Below, piece after piece: positions 1 through 6,517 of a stretch of 18,644 nucleotides of DNA. The first letter of the stretch is position 1. Every line of letters begins with the position of its first letter. The position numbers and the translations under genes were made by a program. Below the pieces are notes generated by a model. The model worked only from the letters and a program-made list of their open reading frames with translations, was not told the DNA's origin and searched no databases. Origin of the DNA: Rhodoferax sp. (GTDB lineage: Bacteria > Pseudomonadota > Gammaproteobacteria > Burkholderiales > Burkholderiaceae_C); NCBI GenBank assembly GCA_028711355.1, contig JAQTSL010000028.1, positions 1 to 18,644 of the forward strand, in the 5' to 3' direction.

Positions 1-343
1 TGGCCCCATCGGTGTACGAGATCGATGGGGCCGACTTCTTTTGCAGTGCTTGCATCACCTCTTGGCGCTGCTCTACGGTCAGGCCACGCCGGGCCAGATA
101 GTCTTCAATGGCGTTGCGGGCCGGGTCAGCATTGAAGGCAGGCCACTCGCCACGGGCACACAGGCGGCTGATGGTGGAGCGGCTCAGGCCGGTGGCGCGG
201 CGCAAATCAGCCTGTGGAATGCCAAGCTTGCGCAGCAGTTCGCTGGCGCTGTTTGGGGTGGGTGTACCTATGCTGGTGCTCATATGGCCTGTTGGTTCGT
301 TTTGGGACGTGGTTGACGCGACTGGGATGGGGTTTGCGGTCAT
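1..343 (-). CDS. Transposition target activator B (MuB/ExeA-like ATPase), N-terminal part only
   Basis: In Mu-like phages this ATPase binds target DNA and delivers it to transposase A. Only the first 114 codons lie in the window; the frame is open at position 1, so the expected AAA+ ATPase domain is outside. The visible part carries a helix-turn-helix around residues 37-60, including GIPQADLRRATGLSRSTISR, which fits the DNA-binding N-terminus of B proteins. The start at 343 overlaps the transposase stop as ATGA and has a GGGGGAG ribosome site 4 bases upstream. A later in-frame ATG in a CATATG context lacks such a site. The assignment rests on position next to the transposase and on the helix-turn-helix, because no Walker motif is visible. 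Confidence 0.8.
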   Translation of the reverse strand, partial: MTANPIPVASTTSQNEPTGHMSTSIGTPTPNSASELLRKLGIPQADLRRATGLSRSTISRLCARGEWPAFNADPARNAIEDYLARRGLTVEQRQEVMQALQKKSAPSISYTDGA

Positions 344-2181
344 ACAGCTCCCCCGTTGACCACCCGCAGGCCACCGCGCACCGTCAGGCGGGCGTGCAGG
401 GCGTCGAGCTGGTCTTCTGGCACACCGTCTGGGTACTGGGTTTTGAGCGTGGCCACCAGCTCAGCGTTGAGCGTCATGCCACGGGCCACCAAGGCTTGGG
501 CGGCCTCGAACTGGGTGAGTGTGCGCACGGCTTGCGCGGCGCGCACGGCGGCCATGTCGATGGTCTTGATGGCTTGCGGCTCTGGCAGCAGGCGCGGTGG
601 CAGCTCGGTCTGCCCCAGGTGGCTGTGCGCCACGATGCCTTTGCCTTCATTGAAGTGGGCAAAGGGTCTGGCGTTCTTGGCGCGCTTGGCCTCGGCATCT
701 GCCAAGGACGCATCAGCACCAAAAGCCGTTTTGGCAATGATCTTGCTGGCTTCCATGGCTGCGGTGTGGGGCGCGCTTTTGCGCTCCACGCCCAGCACGG
801 TGGCGGTCATGGTGCGGCCAAATCCGTCAAACTCAGTCTCTGGCGTCACATCCACATGCAGCGGGTCTTGGCCGTAGCGGTCAATCTCTACGCGCAGCAC
901 CCGGTCGCCCAGCAGCATGGGGCTGACGCGCACCTTTTGCCCGTTGGCAAAGTCTTTGGCCCAGGCCTGCAGGCTGTAGAGTTCGCTCTTGCCAGACTGG
1001 GGGTGCACATAGGTGATGTGCCCGTCGCGGATCTGGCGGGTGTCTTCTTTACCCCGCATGAAGTGGCGGCACACCACTGGGGCGGGCATCTCAATCAGTG
1101 CCTCTGGCGTGTGGGCGATCAGGTTCCACAGATCATCACGCACATGGCGCTGGCCGTCGTCGCGCTGCACACTGGCTTCAATGTGCAACAGCACGTTGGC
1201 GTTGTAGTCACGCACCCAGTTTTCAGCACTGGCGTTGAGCTGCTCTATGGTGCTGACCGGCTCGTCACGCAGGCGGCTCTCAAAGTGGCGCTCAACAATC
1301 CAGTTGGCGTTTTCCACCCCGCCCTTCACCCAGGCGTGGTGCGTGGCATGGGTTTCATGGTGCACACCCAGTGCGTCCAGCAGGCGGCGGATGCCCGCGC
1401 TGGTGTTGGCACTGCCCTTGTCCCACAGAAGCATCTTGGGCACGCCGTGGCTGACGCGTTTGGCGCTCTTGCCCCAGGTGTAGAGCAAGAAATCAAACAG
1501 GCTTTGCTGGTTTTCGCCAGCGGCCTCAAAGTAGCGGCAATCAATACAACCGCTGGCATGGTCGTAACGCACGTAGCGCCAGACCTTGAGCTTGATGCGC
1601 TCAATGGCGACGGGCTTGTTCTTGTTGAACTCTTCCTCACGTATGACGTACTGCTTGCCGCCCATGTAGTAGATGAGGCACAGGCTGGGATCGATCTGGT
1701 GCACATGGTTGGGGTACAGGCTGCGCTGGCGTTGGTGGTTGCGGGCATTGGCCTGGGTTTTGACGTCAAGCTTCTTGGCTCGCAGCAAGGTGTTGATGCG
1801 CCCCGCAGTCACATTCACCACCATGCCGTTTTGGGCTGCGATGTTCATGGCCACGCAAATGGGCTTGGTGCTCACGCCGGTGTTGCGCACGCTGGCGTTA
1901 ATGCTGCTGGCAATGAAGTGCAGCGTCTCATCCGGGCAACGGGTTTTTCCCGCGTCGGCACGCAGCTTGCGCTCAGGGGCCCAGCCCACGTTTTCTTTGA
2001 GCCAGCGGTAGGCAGTTTGCACGCTGCAGCCCTTGCTGGCGGCAAAGGTCTGCACCAGCGCCCCACGTACGCCACCCTTGGGGTTGGCTGCGCCCAGCGC
2101 GTCGCGCAGGGTCAGCAGGTCTGCCAGTGTTTCGGGGCTCAGGGTGGCGGCCATGGCATCAATCACCGAGGGTTTTGTCAT
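340..2181 (-). CDS. Phage transposase A (MuA-like DDE recombinase)
   Basis: This enzyme cuts and joins phage ends to target DNA for integration and replicative transposition. From the chosen start it is 613 residues, near the 663 of MuA. An N-terminal helix-turn-helix-like part (about 40-65, with SVQTAYRWLKENVGW) precedes an RNase H-fold core. Catalytic acids are visible as D164 in HQIDPS, D254 in LLWDKGS and E290 in KGGVENAN, with 35 residues between the second and third, the classic D-D-35-E spacing. The C-terminal third fits the beta-barrel and tail of the Mu family. The start MTKPSVIDAM is preferred because it overlaps the preceding gene by only 23 bp; an in-frame ATG at 2283 would add 34 residues unlike the family. 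Its stop overlaps the B start. Confidence 0.93.
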   Translation of the reverse strand: MTKPSVIDAMAATLSPETLADLLTLRDALGAANPKGGVRGALVQTFAASKGCSVQTAYRWLKENVGWAPERKLRADAGKTRCPDETLHFIASSINASVRNTGVSTKPICVAMNIAAQNGMVVNVTAGRINTLLRAKKLDVKTQANARNHQRQRSLYPNHVHQIDPSLCLIYYMGGKQYVIREEEFNKNKPVAIERIKLKVWRYVRYDHASGCIDCRYFEAAGENQQSLFDFLLYTWGKSAKRVSHGVPKMLLWDKGSANTSAGIRRLLDALGVHHETHATHHAWVKGGVENANWIVERHFESRLRDEPVSTIEQLNASAENWVRDYNANVLLHIEASVQRDDGQRHVRDDLWNLIAHTPEALIEMPAPVVCRHFMRGKEDTRQIRDGHITYVHPQSGKSELYSLQAWAKDFANGQKVRVSPMLLGDRVLRVEIDRYGQDPLHVDVTPETEFDGFGRTMTATVLGVERKSAPHTAAMEASKIIAKTAFGADASLADAEAKRAKNARPFAHFNEGKGIVAHSHLGQTELPPRLLPEPQAIKTIDMAAVRAAQAVRTLTQFEAAQALVARGMTLNAELVATLKTQYPDGVPEDQLDALHARLTVRGGLRVVNGGAV

Positions 2182-2398
2182 TGGGGAAAACACTTTGAAT
2201 GCCCTCCTGAATGTCTGCCAACGATTCCATGCACGCTGCCAGGTAGGCTTGCTTTGTGGTTGCATCAAGCCCGGCCATGCCAATGCGCAGGCAATCCACG
2301 GCGTAGAGTGAAATCGAATAGGTTTTGCGCAGCGCCAGGGTCTGCGCTGCTGGCGACCCTGGTGTGGGCGCTGCCATGGGGGAAGCGGTGGCGCGCAT
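2159..2398 (-). CDS. Small early phage protein, unknown function
   Basis: This 79-residue protein lies between the DUF3102-like gene and transposase A. It starts two bases after the upstream stop and overlaps the transposase start by 23 bp, so it is almost certainly translated in the same operon. The first 20 residues are rich in Ala, Pro and Thr. The rest (LYAVDCLRIGMAGLDATTKQ and onward) looks like two amphipathic helices without a recognised motif. An alternative start at MAAPTPG (residue 8) is possible. I do not recognise the family; a role in transposition is suggested only by position. Confidence 0.65.
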   Translation of the reverse strand: MRATASPMAAPTPGSPAAQTLALRKTYSISLYAVDCLRIGMAGLDATTKQAYLAACMESLADIQEGIQSVFPNDKTLGD

Positions 2399-2400
2399 GG

Positions 2401-3318
2401 TCAGGCGCCTTCTTTGGAAAATGCGCCCAGGGTCTTGTCAAAGGTCAGGCGTTCGCGGCCAATGCTGCGCTCGGCTCTAGCCAACGCTTCTTCGTACACG
2501 TCAGCCACATGGCCCAGGGCAGCCTCCAGGCTGGCGCGATCGTCTTCGGCCAGCTCGGCGGCTTTCTCAAAAATGGTGATGCGGCAGGTTTCCAGCTCGC
2601 TTAAAGCCTGCGCCAGTTTGCGCCCGGCTGCGGCCACCTGATCAGACACGGGCACCAATGCGTCAGGCCAGTCGGTGATGGCCACCACCTTTTTGTCGAG
2701 CTTGAGGTTGATCACCTCGGCATGCAGCTCCTGGTTGACGGACTCCAGGCGTTGCTTGACAGTGCGCTCTTTACGCACGGCGGCGCGCAGTTCTTTGACC
2801 GACATAGTGGCGACATCGTCCAGGGCGAGTTCGCCGGTTTGGCCGGTGAGTTCGAGTTCTTCGATTTGGTCATCGTCCAGGACGATCATTTCAAACAGCT
2901 TGGTTTGATTTCCTGCCGCCTTCAAAAGGTGCGTTGACGCACCTTTTGAGAACTTGCGGGCAGCTTGCCTGAACCGCTTCGCCACAGTTACATCAATGCC
3001 CAACACATCAACCCGCGAAAGAAATTGGCCATAACTGCACGCAGCCTTCAGAACTTCAAGGCCCTTGCCAACCTCAAGGCAGGCCTCGACACTGCGGCGC
3101 ATATTGGCGCTGATGTCGCGCTGGATCAGGTCGGGGTCAGTGCAGTCGGCGGGCAACTGGTAGCCAAGTTGCAGCGCCACGGCGCGCACGGCGCTGGCCT
3201 GTTGGGCGGTGGCCAGGGCCAATTCATTGGCGGCACTGAAGTCTTGGGCCAGCAGCGCGGTGTTCATCGGCACATCAATAACTTCGGCAGCGAGGGCGAC
3301 TTTTCTTCCGGGTTTCAT
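2401..3318 (-). CDS. DUF3102-like coiled-coil early phage protein
   Basis: This 305-residue soluble protein has a segment at about residues 70-125 (EVGKGLEVLKAACSYGQFLS, then a VAKRFRQAARKF helix) resembling DUF3102 proteins, which are common in phage early regions and contain a DNA-binding-like fold. An acidic stretch follows (about 145-165), then a long helical, probably coiled-coil region (about 170-300) rich in Glu, Lys, Arg and Ala. The function of this family is not established. It sits directly upstream of the 79-aa gene and transposase A in the early operon. A perfect 28-bp palindrome lies within the coding sequence at 2922-2949. The family match is by eye and moderate. Confidence 0.75.
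   Translation of the reverse strand: MKPGRKVALAAEVIDVPMNTALLAQDFSAANELALATAQQASAVRAVALQLGYQLPADCTDPDLIQRDISANMRRSVEACLEVGKGLEVLKAACSYGQFLSRVDVLGIDVTVAKRFRQAARKFSKGASTHLLKAAGNQTKLFEMIVLDDDQIEELELTGQTGELALDDVATMSVKELRAAVRKERTVKQRLESVNQELHAEVINLKLDKKVVAITDWPDALVPVSDQVAAAGRKLAQALSELETCRITIFEKAAELAEDDRASLEAALGHVADVYEEALARAERSIGRERLTFDKTLGAFSKEGA
2922..2949. repeat. Perfect 28-bp inverted repeat inside the DUF3102-like gene
   Basis: Two 13-base arms (TCAAAAGGTGCGT and its exact complement) flank a two-base TG centre. In RNA the outer pairs would form a stem of about 12 bp with a TTGA loop. The leftward transcript would carry this hairpin in the middle of the coding region, where it encodes part of FSKGASTHLLK. 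Confidence 0.8.
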
Positions 3319-3341
3319 GGGGTGTGGCTTTCAGGGTTGAG

Positions 3342-3671
3342 TTAAAGGGGTACGTGGTAGCGGTTGCTGGTCTCGTCCAGGCGGCGCTTGGCGCTGGCCA
3401 GCTCGGTGCTGACTGACATGGCAATGCGCACCAGGGGCACGCCCAAGCGCCAGCGGTTGGTGCCATCAATGCGTTCGACAAAACCCGTCTCAGCGGCAAT
3501 GGCAGGCAGGTTGATGCTGACCCAGGGGGCACCTACGCCCAGGCCTTTGGCAATTTCGCCGGGGGCCAGACCCAGCAGTTCGTGGCCTGCCAGCAGGCGA
3601 AACAGTTGGCAGGTTTTGCGGATTGGCTCGCTTAGCTTGGGCGGGGCGGCGGGGGTGGGTGCAGCACTCAT
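3342..3671 (-). CDS. IclR-type helix-turn-helix phage protein
   Basis: This 109-residue protein looks like a stand-alone winged-helix DNA-binding domain. A helix (IRKTCQLFRLLAGHELLGLA) is followed by PGEIAKGLGVGAPWVSINLP, typical of the IclR N-terminal fold, with a likely wing at ERIDGTNRWRLG. There is no effector domain, and a short helical tail contains SAKRRLDETSNR. The start overlaps the upstream stop as ATGA, showing translational coupling in the early operon. I infer a small regulator or DNA-binding accessory of early phage functions; its target is unknown. Confidence 0.78.
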   Translation of the reverse strand: MSAAPTPAAPPKLSEPIRKTCQLFRLLAGHELLGLAPGEIAKGLGVGAPWVSINLPAIAAETGFVERIDGTNRWRLGVPLVRIAMSVSTELASAKRRLDETSNRYHVPL

Positions 3672-3883
3672 AGTGGCTCGGCACGCATAGCGTGTGCAGC
3701 GCGTTTGTCAGCGGCCAGCAGCTCGCACTGCAACAGGCGGGTCAGGTAAGCGGCCAACTGGTCAGCGGTGCGCCCAGGGGGGATGTCAATCTGCCCATAA
3801 CTGGTGCCAATGGTGCAGCCACGCCCGGCAATGTCGGGCACCTGCTTGGCCAGGGCGTAGGTAATGTCGTCTGTGTTCATCAT
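3668..3883 (-). CDS. Small early phage protein, unknown function
   Basis: This 71-residue protein is held by ATGA overlaps at both ends, with the 159-aa helix-turn-helix gene upstream and the IclR-like gene downstream. The N-terminal half has short strands (TIGTSYGQIDIPPG) and the C-terminal half a helix (TADQLAAYLTRLLQCELLAA). It has no membrane segment and no known motif. Two adjacent Met codons compete as start; the first gives the ATGA overlap. I do not recognise the family. Confidence 0.68.
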   Translation of the reverse strand: MMNTDDITYALAKQVPDIAGRGCTIGTSYGQIDIPPGRTADQLAAYLTRLLQCELLAADKRAAHAMRAEPL

Positions 3884-4359
3884 GCTGCAAAGTCCAGTTC
3901 GGGGGTGGCGTGCTGCACCACGTTGGCTTGGTGAAAGGCCACTTGTTGCAGGTGGCGGGGGAGGGCTGTCAGGGTGTCGCCCGGGTCGGTCTTGGCCGGG
4001 TTGGCGTAAAAGTTGGTCAGCAGTTGCAGGGCTTGGGCAAAGCCGGTGTTGAGCTCGACCATGCTGGCGGTGCTGCCGCTGCCGCCGGTGGGCATGTCAA
4101 CCAGCAGCTTGCCTGCGGTGGTGGCCAAAAATTCGCTGCAAAAGTGGCAGCCGCAGGCCAGCTCAAAGGCGGGCAGGCTGATCAGCGGCAAGCGCCCGGT
4201 GGCCAGCCATTTGTACAGGCTGTCGTGGGTGGCACCCATGCGGTCGGCAATGCGCTCGACCGACAGGTTCTTTTTCTCTTGCGCAAACTCTTTGCACAGG
4301 CGCAGGGCCTCAATGGTGCTGGTGGGGTGGACCCGTTTCCAGTTGCGGCGGGCGGTCAT
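3880..4359 (-). CDS. Phage helix-turn-helix protein, CII-like
   Basis: This 159-residue protein starts MTARRNWKR and is preceded by a consensus AGGAGG site 7 bases upstream, so the longer in-frame version from 4443 is rejected. Residues 32-56 (LSVERIADRMGATHDSLYKW) form a helix-turn-helix, followed by a typical WLATGRLPLISLPAFELACG extension. This resembles the small CII/YmfL-like DNA-binding proteins found in transposable phages. The C-terminal half is helical and ends with an acidic PELDFAA tail. It leads the distal half of the early operon, downstream of a 122-bp gap shared with a divergent plus-strand gene, so a separate promoter there is plausible. The target is unknown. Confidence 0.78.
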   Translation of the reverse strand: MTARRNWKRVHPTSTIEALRLCKEFAQEKKNLSVERIADRMGATHDSLYKWLATGRLPLISLPAFELACGCHFCSEFLATTAGKLLVDMPTGGSGSTASMVELNTGFAQALQLLTNFYANPAKTDPGDTLTALPRHLQQVAFHQANVVQHATPELDFAA

Positions 4360-4481
4360 GTGCGAGCCTCCTGGATATTGGAAAAATGGGCTTCTAAATA
4401 AATGCCCGAGCTGGAAATGCGCTTTTGCTGCTTTTGGGTGCAAAGTTCAGACATCGCCACTTTCAACCAGGAGCAAAAACC
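4360..4481. promoter_or_regulatory. Divergent intergenic region inside the early operon
   Basis: These 122 bp separate the leftward helix-turn-helix gene from the rightward gene at 4482. Both flanking genes have good ribosome sites (AGGAGG leftward, AGGAG at 4469-4473 rightward). The segment is AT-richer than its surroundings around 4376-4405. I could not find a convincing sigma-70 -35/-10 pair with proper spacing on either strand, so the promoter role is inferred from gene orientation. Confidence 0.4.
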
Positions 4482-4949
4482 ATGAAACACCCCACCGACC
4501 CCAGCAGCTGGAACATTCAAGAGGCACTGGCCGTGGCCTACAGCGAGTTCACCCAACGCTTTGGCGCGGACTTGCTGCACCAGGCGTTTGTTGCCCTGAC
4601 TCTGCACAGCGCGCAAACCATGCAGGCACATCGCGCCCTGGACGCAGACATGGGAAACTACATCTCTAGCGTGCTTGATGCCCGTGGTGCTGGCCTGACT
4701 GAGTGGCTGACCAACGCCCGCGCTGACCGCGATCAAGATGCCATGCTGCTCGATATTGGCGTGCGCTGGTGGCGTGCCCGTGACGACTTGGCCCGCCAGC
4801 CCCAAGGCACGCGCGTGCCCTGCACCTATGCGCCTGGCGCTACAAGTCTGCATAGTGGTCTCCAACTACTGGCGCAGATGCTTTACCGTGGAAGTGCCCC
4901 TGATACAGCGCCGCCTGCAATCTCCCAAACTCCAACGACTCGGGTGTGA
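4482..4949 (+). CDS. Unknown phage protein encoded against the early operon
   Basis: This 155-residue protein begins MKHPTDPSSWNIQ, with AGGAG 8 bases before the ATG. It is predicted mostly helical and soluble, with a hydrophobic middle (HQAFVALTLHSAQTMQ), a WLTNARADRDQD segment and a Pro/Thr-rich tail. I do not recognise the family. It lies on the plus strand between leftward genes, and its last 110 bp overlap antisense to the end of the gene at 4840-5154. The ribosome site and protein-like composition favour a real gene; the overlapping minus-strand frame (4356-4865) has no good start. It may be a late-acquired single-gene insertion. Confidence 0.6.
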   Translation: MKHPTDPSSWNIQEALAVAYSEFTQRFGADLLHQAFVALTLHSAQTMQAHRALDADMGNYISSVLDARGAGLTEWLTNARADRDQDAMLLDIGVRWWRARDDLARQPQGTRVPCTYAPGATSLHSGLQLLAQMLYRGSAPDTAPPAISQTPTTRV

Positions 4950-5154
4950 CTGGTATGCCCAGGACTCCCCGCATGGACCGAATGGTTTGCTCGGCAGTGA
5001 AAACACCGTCGTCATACAGCAACAGGGCTTGGGCCAGCCCGGTGAGGTCGGGGCGGCACTTTTGGAATGCATCGTCCCGGGCGGTCATCACGATGGGGCG
5101 CAGGAAGTTGATGCGCTCAATTGCCTGAGCAAGGGTGAGTTGTGATGTATTCAT
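4840..5154 (-). CDS. Small early phage protein, unknown function
   Basis: This 104-residue protein reads MNTSQLTLAQAIERINFLRP at its N-terminus. The middle is helical (LTGLAQALLLYDDGVFTAEQ) and a VTPESLEFGRLQAALYQ segment follows. It resembles small hypothetical proteins of phage early regions, but I cannot name a family. An AT-rich stretch with a TTCAC-TTTT-GTGAA palindrome lies just upstream (5173-5186), suggesting local control. Its last 37 codons overlap the end of the convergent plus-strand gene at 4482-4949, so one of the two C-termini may be misjudged. Confidence 0.65.
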   Translation of the reverse strand: MNTSQLTLAQAIERINFLRPIVMTARDDAFQKCRPDLTGLAQALLLYDDGVFTAEQTIRSMRGVLGIPVTPESLEFGRLQAALYQGHFHGKASAPVVGDHYADL

Positions 5155-5172
5155 AGTGCGGTTAAAGTACAG

Positions 5173-5186
5173 TTCACTTTTGTGAA
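5173..5186. promoter_or_regulatory. Candidate operator, TTCAC-N4-GTGAA palindrome
   Basis: Perfect 5-bp arms with a TTTT spacer lie 18 bp upstream of the leftward gene starting at 5154, in the 65-bp gap after rha. The reverse strand contains TTCACA, close to a -35 hexamer, but no well-spaced -10 is evident. A binding site for one of the small phage regulators is plausible but inferred. Confidence 0.45.
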
Positions 5187-5219
5187 TGATTTATTAAGGG
5201 AGACCTGATGCGCATCTAC

Positions 5220-5762
5220 TCATTCCGCCAGCAGCCCCAAACGGCGGGCTTGCCTACGGTGGTATGTGACCGCAGCGCAGCTTTTGCCCAGCGGCGCTGC
5301 AATGGCCGCACGCTTCAAACCCAGCTCCGTGCCGTCCACCACCGGTCGCAGGCTGGGGCGCACCTGGTCAAGGGCGGCGGCAAAGCGTTGGGTGCGGGCG
5401 TACAGCTCGGACTCCATGGCGTTGAAGGCATCAAGAAACTTGAGCTTCCACACCAGCGCTTCGCGTCCCGTGAAGCCCATGGCCAGCAGACTGAAACCGT
5501 CGTGGCTGAGGTGGTACTCGGGGTAGGTTTTGCCGCGGCTGTCGGTGTAGGTGGACGGCTCAAAATTGAGCCGTCTGATGGTGTTTGGCTGTCCAAAATT
5601 GGACAGCGAGATTTCCAGCAACAGCGCTTTGATGGACCTCAAAACGTGCTGGTGGTTTTTGCCAAAGTGCACAGCCACTTTGCGCGAGGTGGTGAAGATG
5701 TGCCCTTGGTCAAGGTTGACCAAAAGGGTTTCAGGAAACAGGTCGGTATGCAAACGTGTCAT
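5220..5762 (-). CDS. Rha-family phage regulatory protein
   Basis: Rha proteins are phage-encoded and thought to be regulatory; the P22-related member affects phage growth depending on host IHF. The 180-residue protein shows the family signature in order: TTSRKVAVHFGKNHQHVLRS (about 25-44), RRLNFEPSTYTDSRGK (63-78), then YHLSHDGFSLLAMGFTGREA and WKLKFLDAFNAME (to about 117). The C-terminal 45 residues look like an added helix-turn-helix-like module (LGKSCAAVTYHRRQARRLGL). GGAG lies 7 bases before the ATG. It is the second gene of the early operon, 27 bp after the Ner-like gene. Two perfect palindromes lie within the coding sequence at 5554-5575 and 5588-5607. Confidence 0.9.
   Translation of the reverse strand: MTRLHTDLFPETLLVNLDQGHIFTTSRKVAVHFGKNHQHVLRSIKALLLEISLSNFGQPNTIRRLNFEPSTYTDSRGKTYPEYHLSHDGFSLLAMGFTGREALVWKLKFLDAFNAMESELYARTQRFAAALDQVRPSLRPVVDGTELGLKRAAIAAPLGKSCAAVTYHRRQARRLGLLAE
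5554..5607. repeat. Two perfect palindromes, centres 33 bp apart, inside rha
   Basis: The first palindrome (5554-5575) has 10-bp arms GACGGCTCAA/TTGAGCCGTC around AA. The second (5588-5607) has 9-bp arms GCTGTCCAA/TTGGACAGC around AA. Both share the core CAAAATTG, and their centres are 33 bp (about three helical turns) apart. They encode LSNFGQ and RLNFEP in the Rha protein. Confidence 0.75.
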
Positions 5763-5789
5763 GGCAGGCTCCGGGGTGGGTTGAGGGGT

Positions 5790-5996
5790 TCAGGCAATGT
5801 GCGGGTATTTGCCCGGCCACAGCTTGGCGGCACTCAGGCCGGTGACCTCGCAAATGCGCCGGGCCACGCGTTCACTGATGCCACGGCCATGGATGACGTG
5901 GCTGACGCACGCATGGCTGACACCCAGGCTGCGGCCTACGTTGGTGGGGGTGGTTCCAGTCATACGAATGGCAGCCTTGATCTGTTCAGGGTGCAT
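5790..5996 (-). CDS. Ner-like early regulator (small helix-turn-helix protein)
   Basis: This 68-residue protein is almost entirely a helix-turn-helix domain: MHPEQIKAAIRMTGTTPTNV opens it, the recognition part is GRSLGVSHACVSHVIHGRG, and VARRICEVTGLSAAKLWPGK closes it. Mu Ner is a small Cro-like repressor, first in the early operon, that damps early and repressor transcription; this protein has similar size, fold and place, and a similar HP..I..A opening. AAGG lies 8 bases before the start. It is first in the leftward operon, divergent from the CI-like repressor across 94 bp. Binding to the operators at 6055-6102 is inferred. Confidence 0.83.
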   Translation of the reverse strand: MHPEQIKAAIRMTGTTPTNVGRSLGVSHACVSHVIHGRGISERVARRICEVTGLSAAKLWPGKYPHIA

Positions 5997-6090
5997 GGTG
6001 TTGGCCTTTGATGGGGTTGATTTGTCTACGTCAGTAAATTAGGTGAGTGAATTATTGCACGATCCTGCAACATATGAATGGATAAATTGC
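5997..6090. promoter_or_regulatory. Early/repressor divergent switch region
   Basis: These 94 bp separate the leftward Ner-like gene from the rightward CI-like repressor gene and must hold both promoters if the Mu logic applies. The right half is AT-rich and contains the first operator palindrome. I could not assign -35 and -10 boxes with confidence. In Mu the operator region also serves as a transposition enhancer; whether that applies here is unknown. Confidence 0.6.
6055..6070. promoter_or_regulatory. Operator 1, TTGCA-N6-TGCAA
   Basis: Perfect 5-bp inverted arms around CGATCC, 21 bp upstream of the repressor start codon. An identical-arm site lies 32 bp downstream (centre to centre), which fits two dimers on the same DNA face. 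Confidence 0.75.
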
Positions 6091-6102
6091 ATGAATCTGC
6101 AA
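6087..6102. promoter_or_regulatory. Operator 2, TTGCA-N6-TGCAA, overlapping repressor start
   Basis: Perfect 5-bp arms around TGAATC. The repressor ATG (6091-6093) lies inside the site, so a bound regulator would block transcription or initiation of its own gene. I infer autoregulation or Ner-like antagonism. Confidence 0.75.
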
Positions 6103-6462
6103 TTATTTTTTGAGCGACTAAAAGCCGAGAGGCAAAACCTTGGTCTTAACCAAGACGATATGGCGAAGAAAGTTGGTGTTTCTAAACGGTCGTATTGCGC
6201 CTATGAGGCAGGTGAGACTGCGCCAAGCGCCAAACTTTTGGCATCGTTAGCACTTATGGGTGTGGACATCGCGTACATCCTGACCGGCCAGCGCACAGGC
6301 GGCGCATCTGCAGCAACTCCGGCGCGCGCGGTGTCCGAGGGCGACCGTATCCTGTTGGACAACTTTCATTCAGCACCAGAGGCGGTGCAGTCCGGTATCA
6401 AGACAGCGCTTGGCGCGTTCGCGTCTGCGGCTGGCTCTGCCAAGCGTAGAAAGGCCGGTTAA
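6091..6462 (+). CDS. CI-like phage repressor (XRE family)
   Basis: This 123-residue regulator begins MNLQLFFERLKAERQNLGLN, the usual start of XRE repressors. Its helix-turn-helix (about 19-42) reads NQDDMAKKVGVSKRSYCAYE and is followed by AGETAPSAKLLASLALMGVD and IAYILTGQR, a common signature of prophage repressors. There is no LexA/CI peptidase domain; the C-terminus is a short helical tail ending in KRRKAG. A GTG at 6043 would add 16 residues, but it has no ribosome site and lies upstream of the first operator. Likely role: keep the early operon silent in the lysogen by binding the TTGCA-N6-TGCAA sites. Confidence 0.85.
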   Translation: MNLQLFFERLKAERQNLGLNQDDMAKKVGVSKRSYCAYEAGETAPSAKLLASLALMGVDIAYILTGQRTGGASAATPARAVSEGDRILLDNFHSAPEAVQSGIKTALGAFASAAGSAKRRKAG

Positions 6463-6517
6463 GAGCGTGGGTGCGCTACCCATTCGGTACTCATCAAGCA
6501 GCCTGTTTGACTTGCAG

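Noticed and set aside
2..32. 10-bp inverted repeat GGCCCCATCG/CGATGGGGCC with an 11-base spacer at the left edge
   Set aside because: It lies inside the coding sequence of the B protein, and arms of this length with a flexible spacer are expected about once by chance in a window this size.
214..2604. 796-codon plus-strand open frame
   Set aside because: It is antisense to the transposase and its neighbours, whose DDE motifs and coupled starts make the minus strand the real one; the frame is an effect of high GC.
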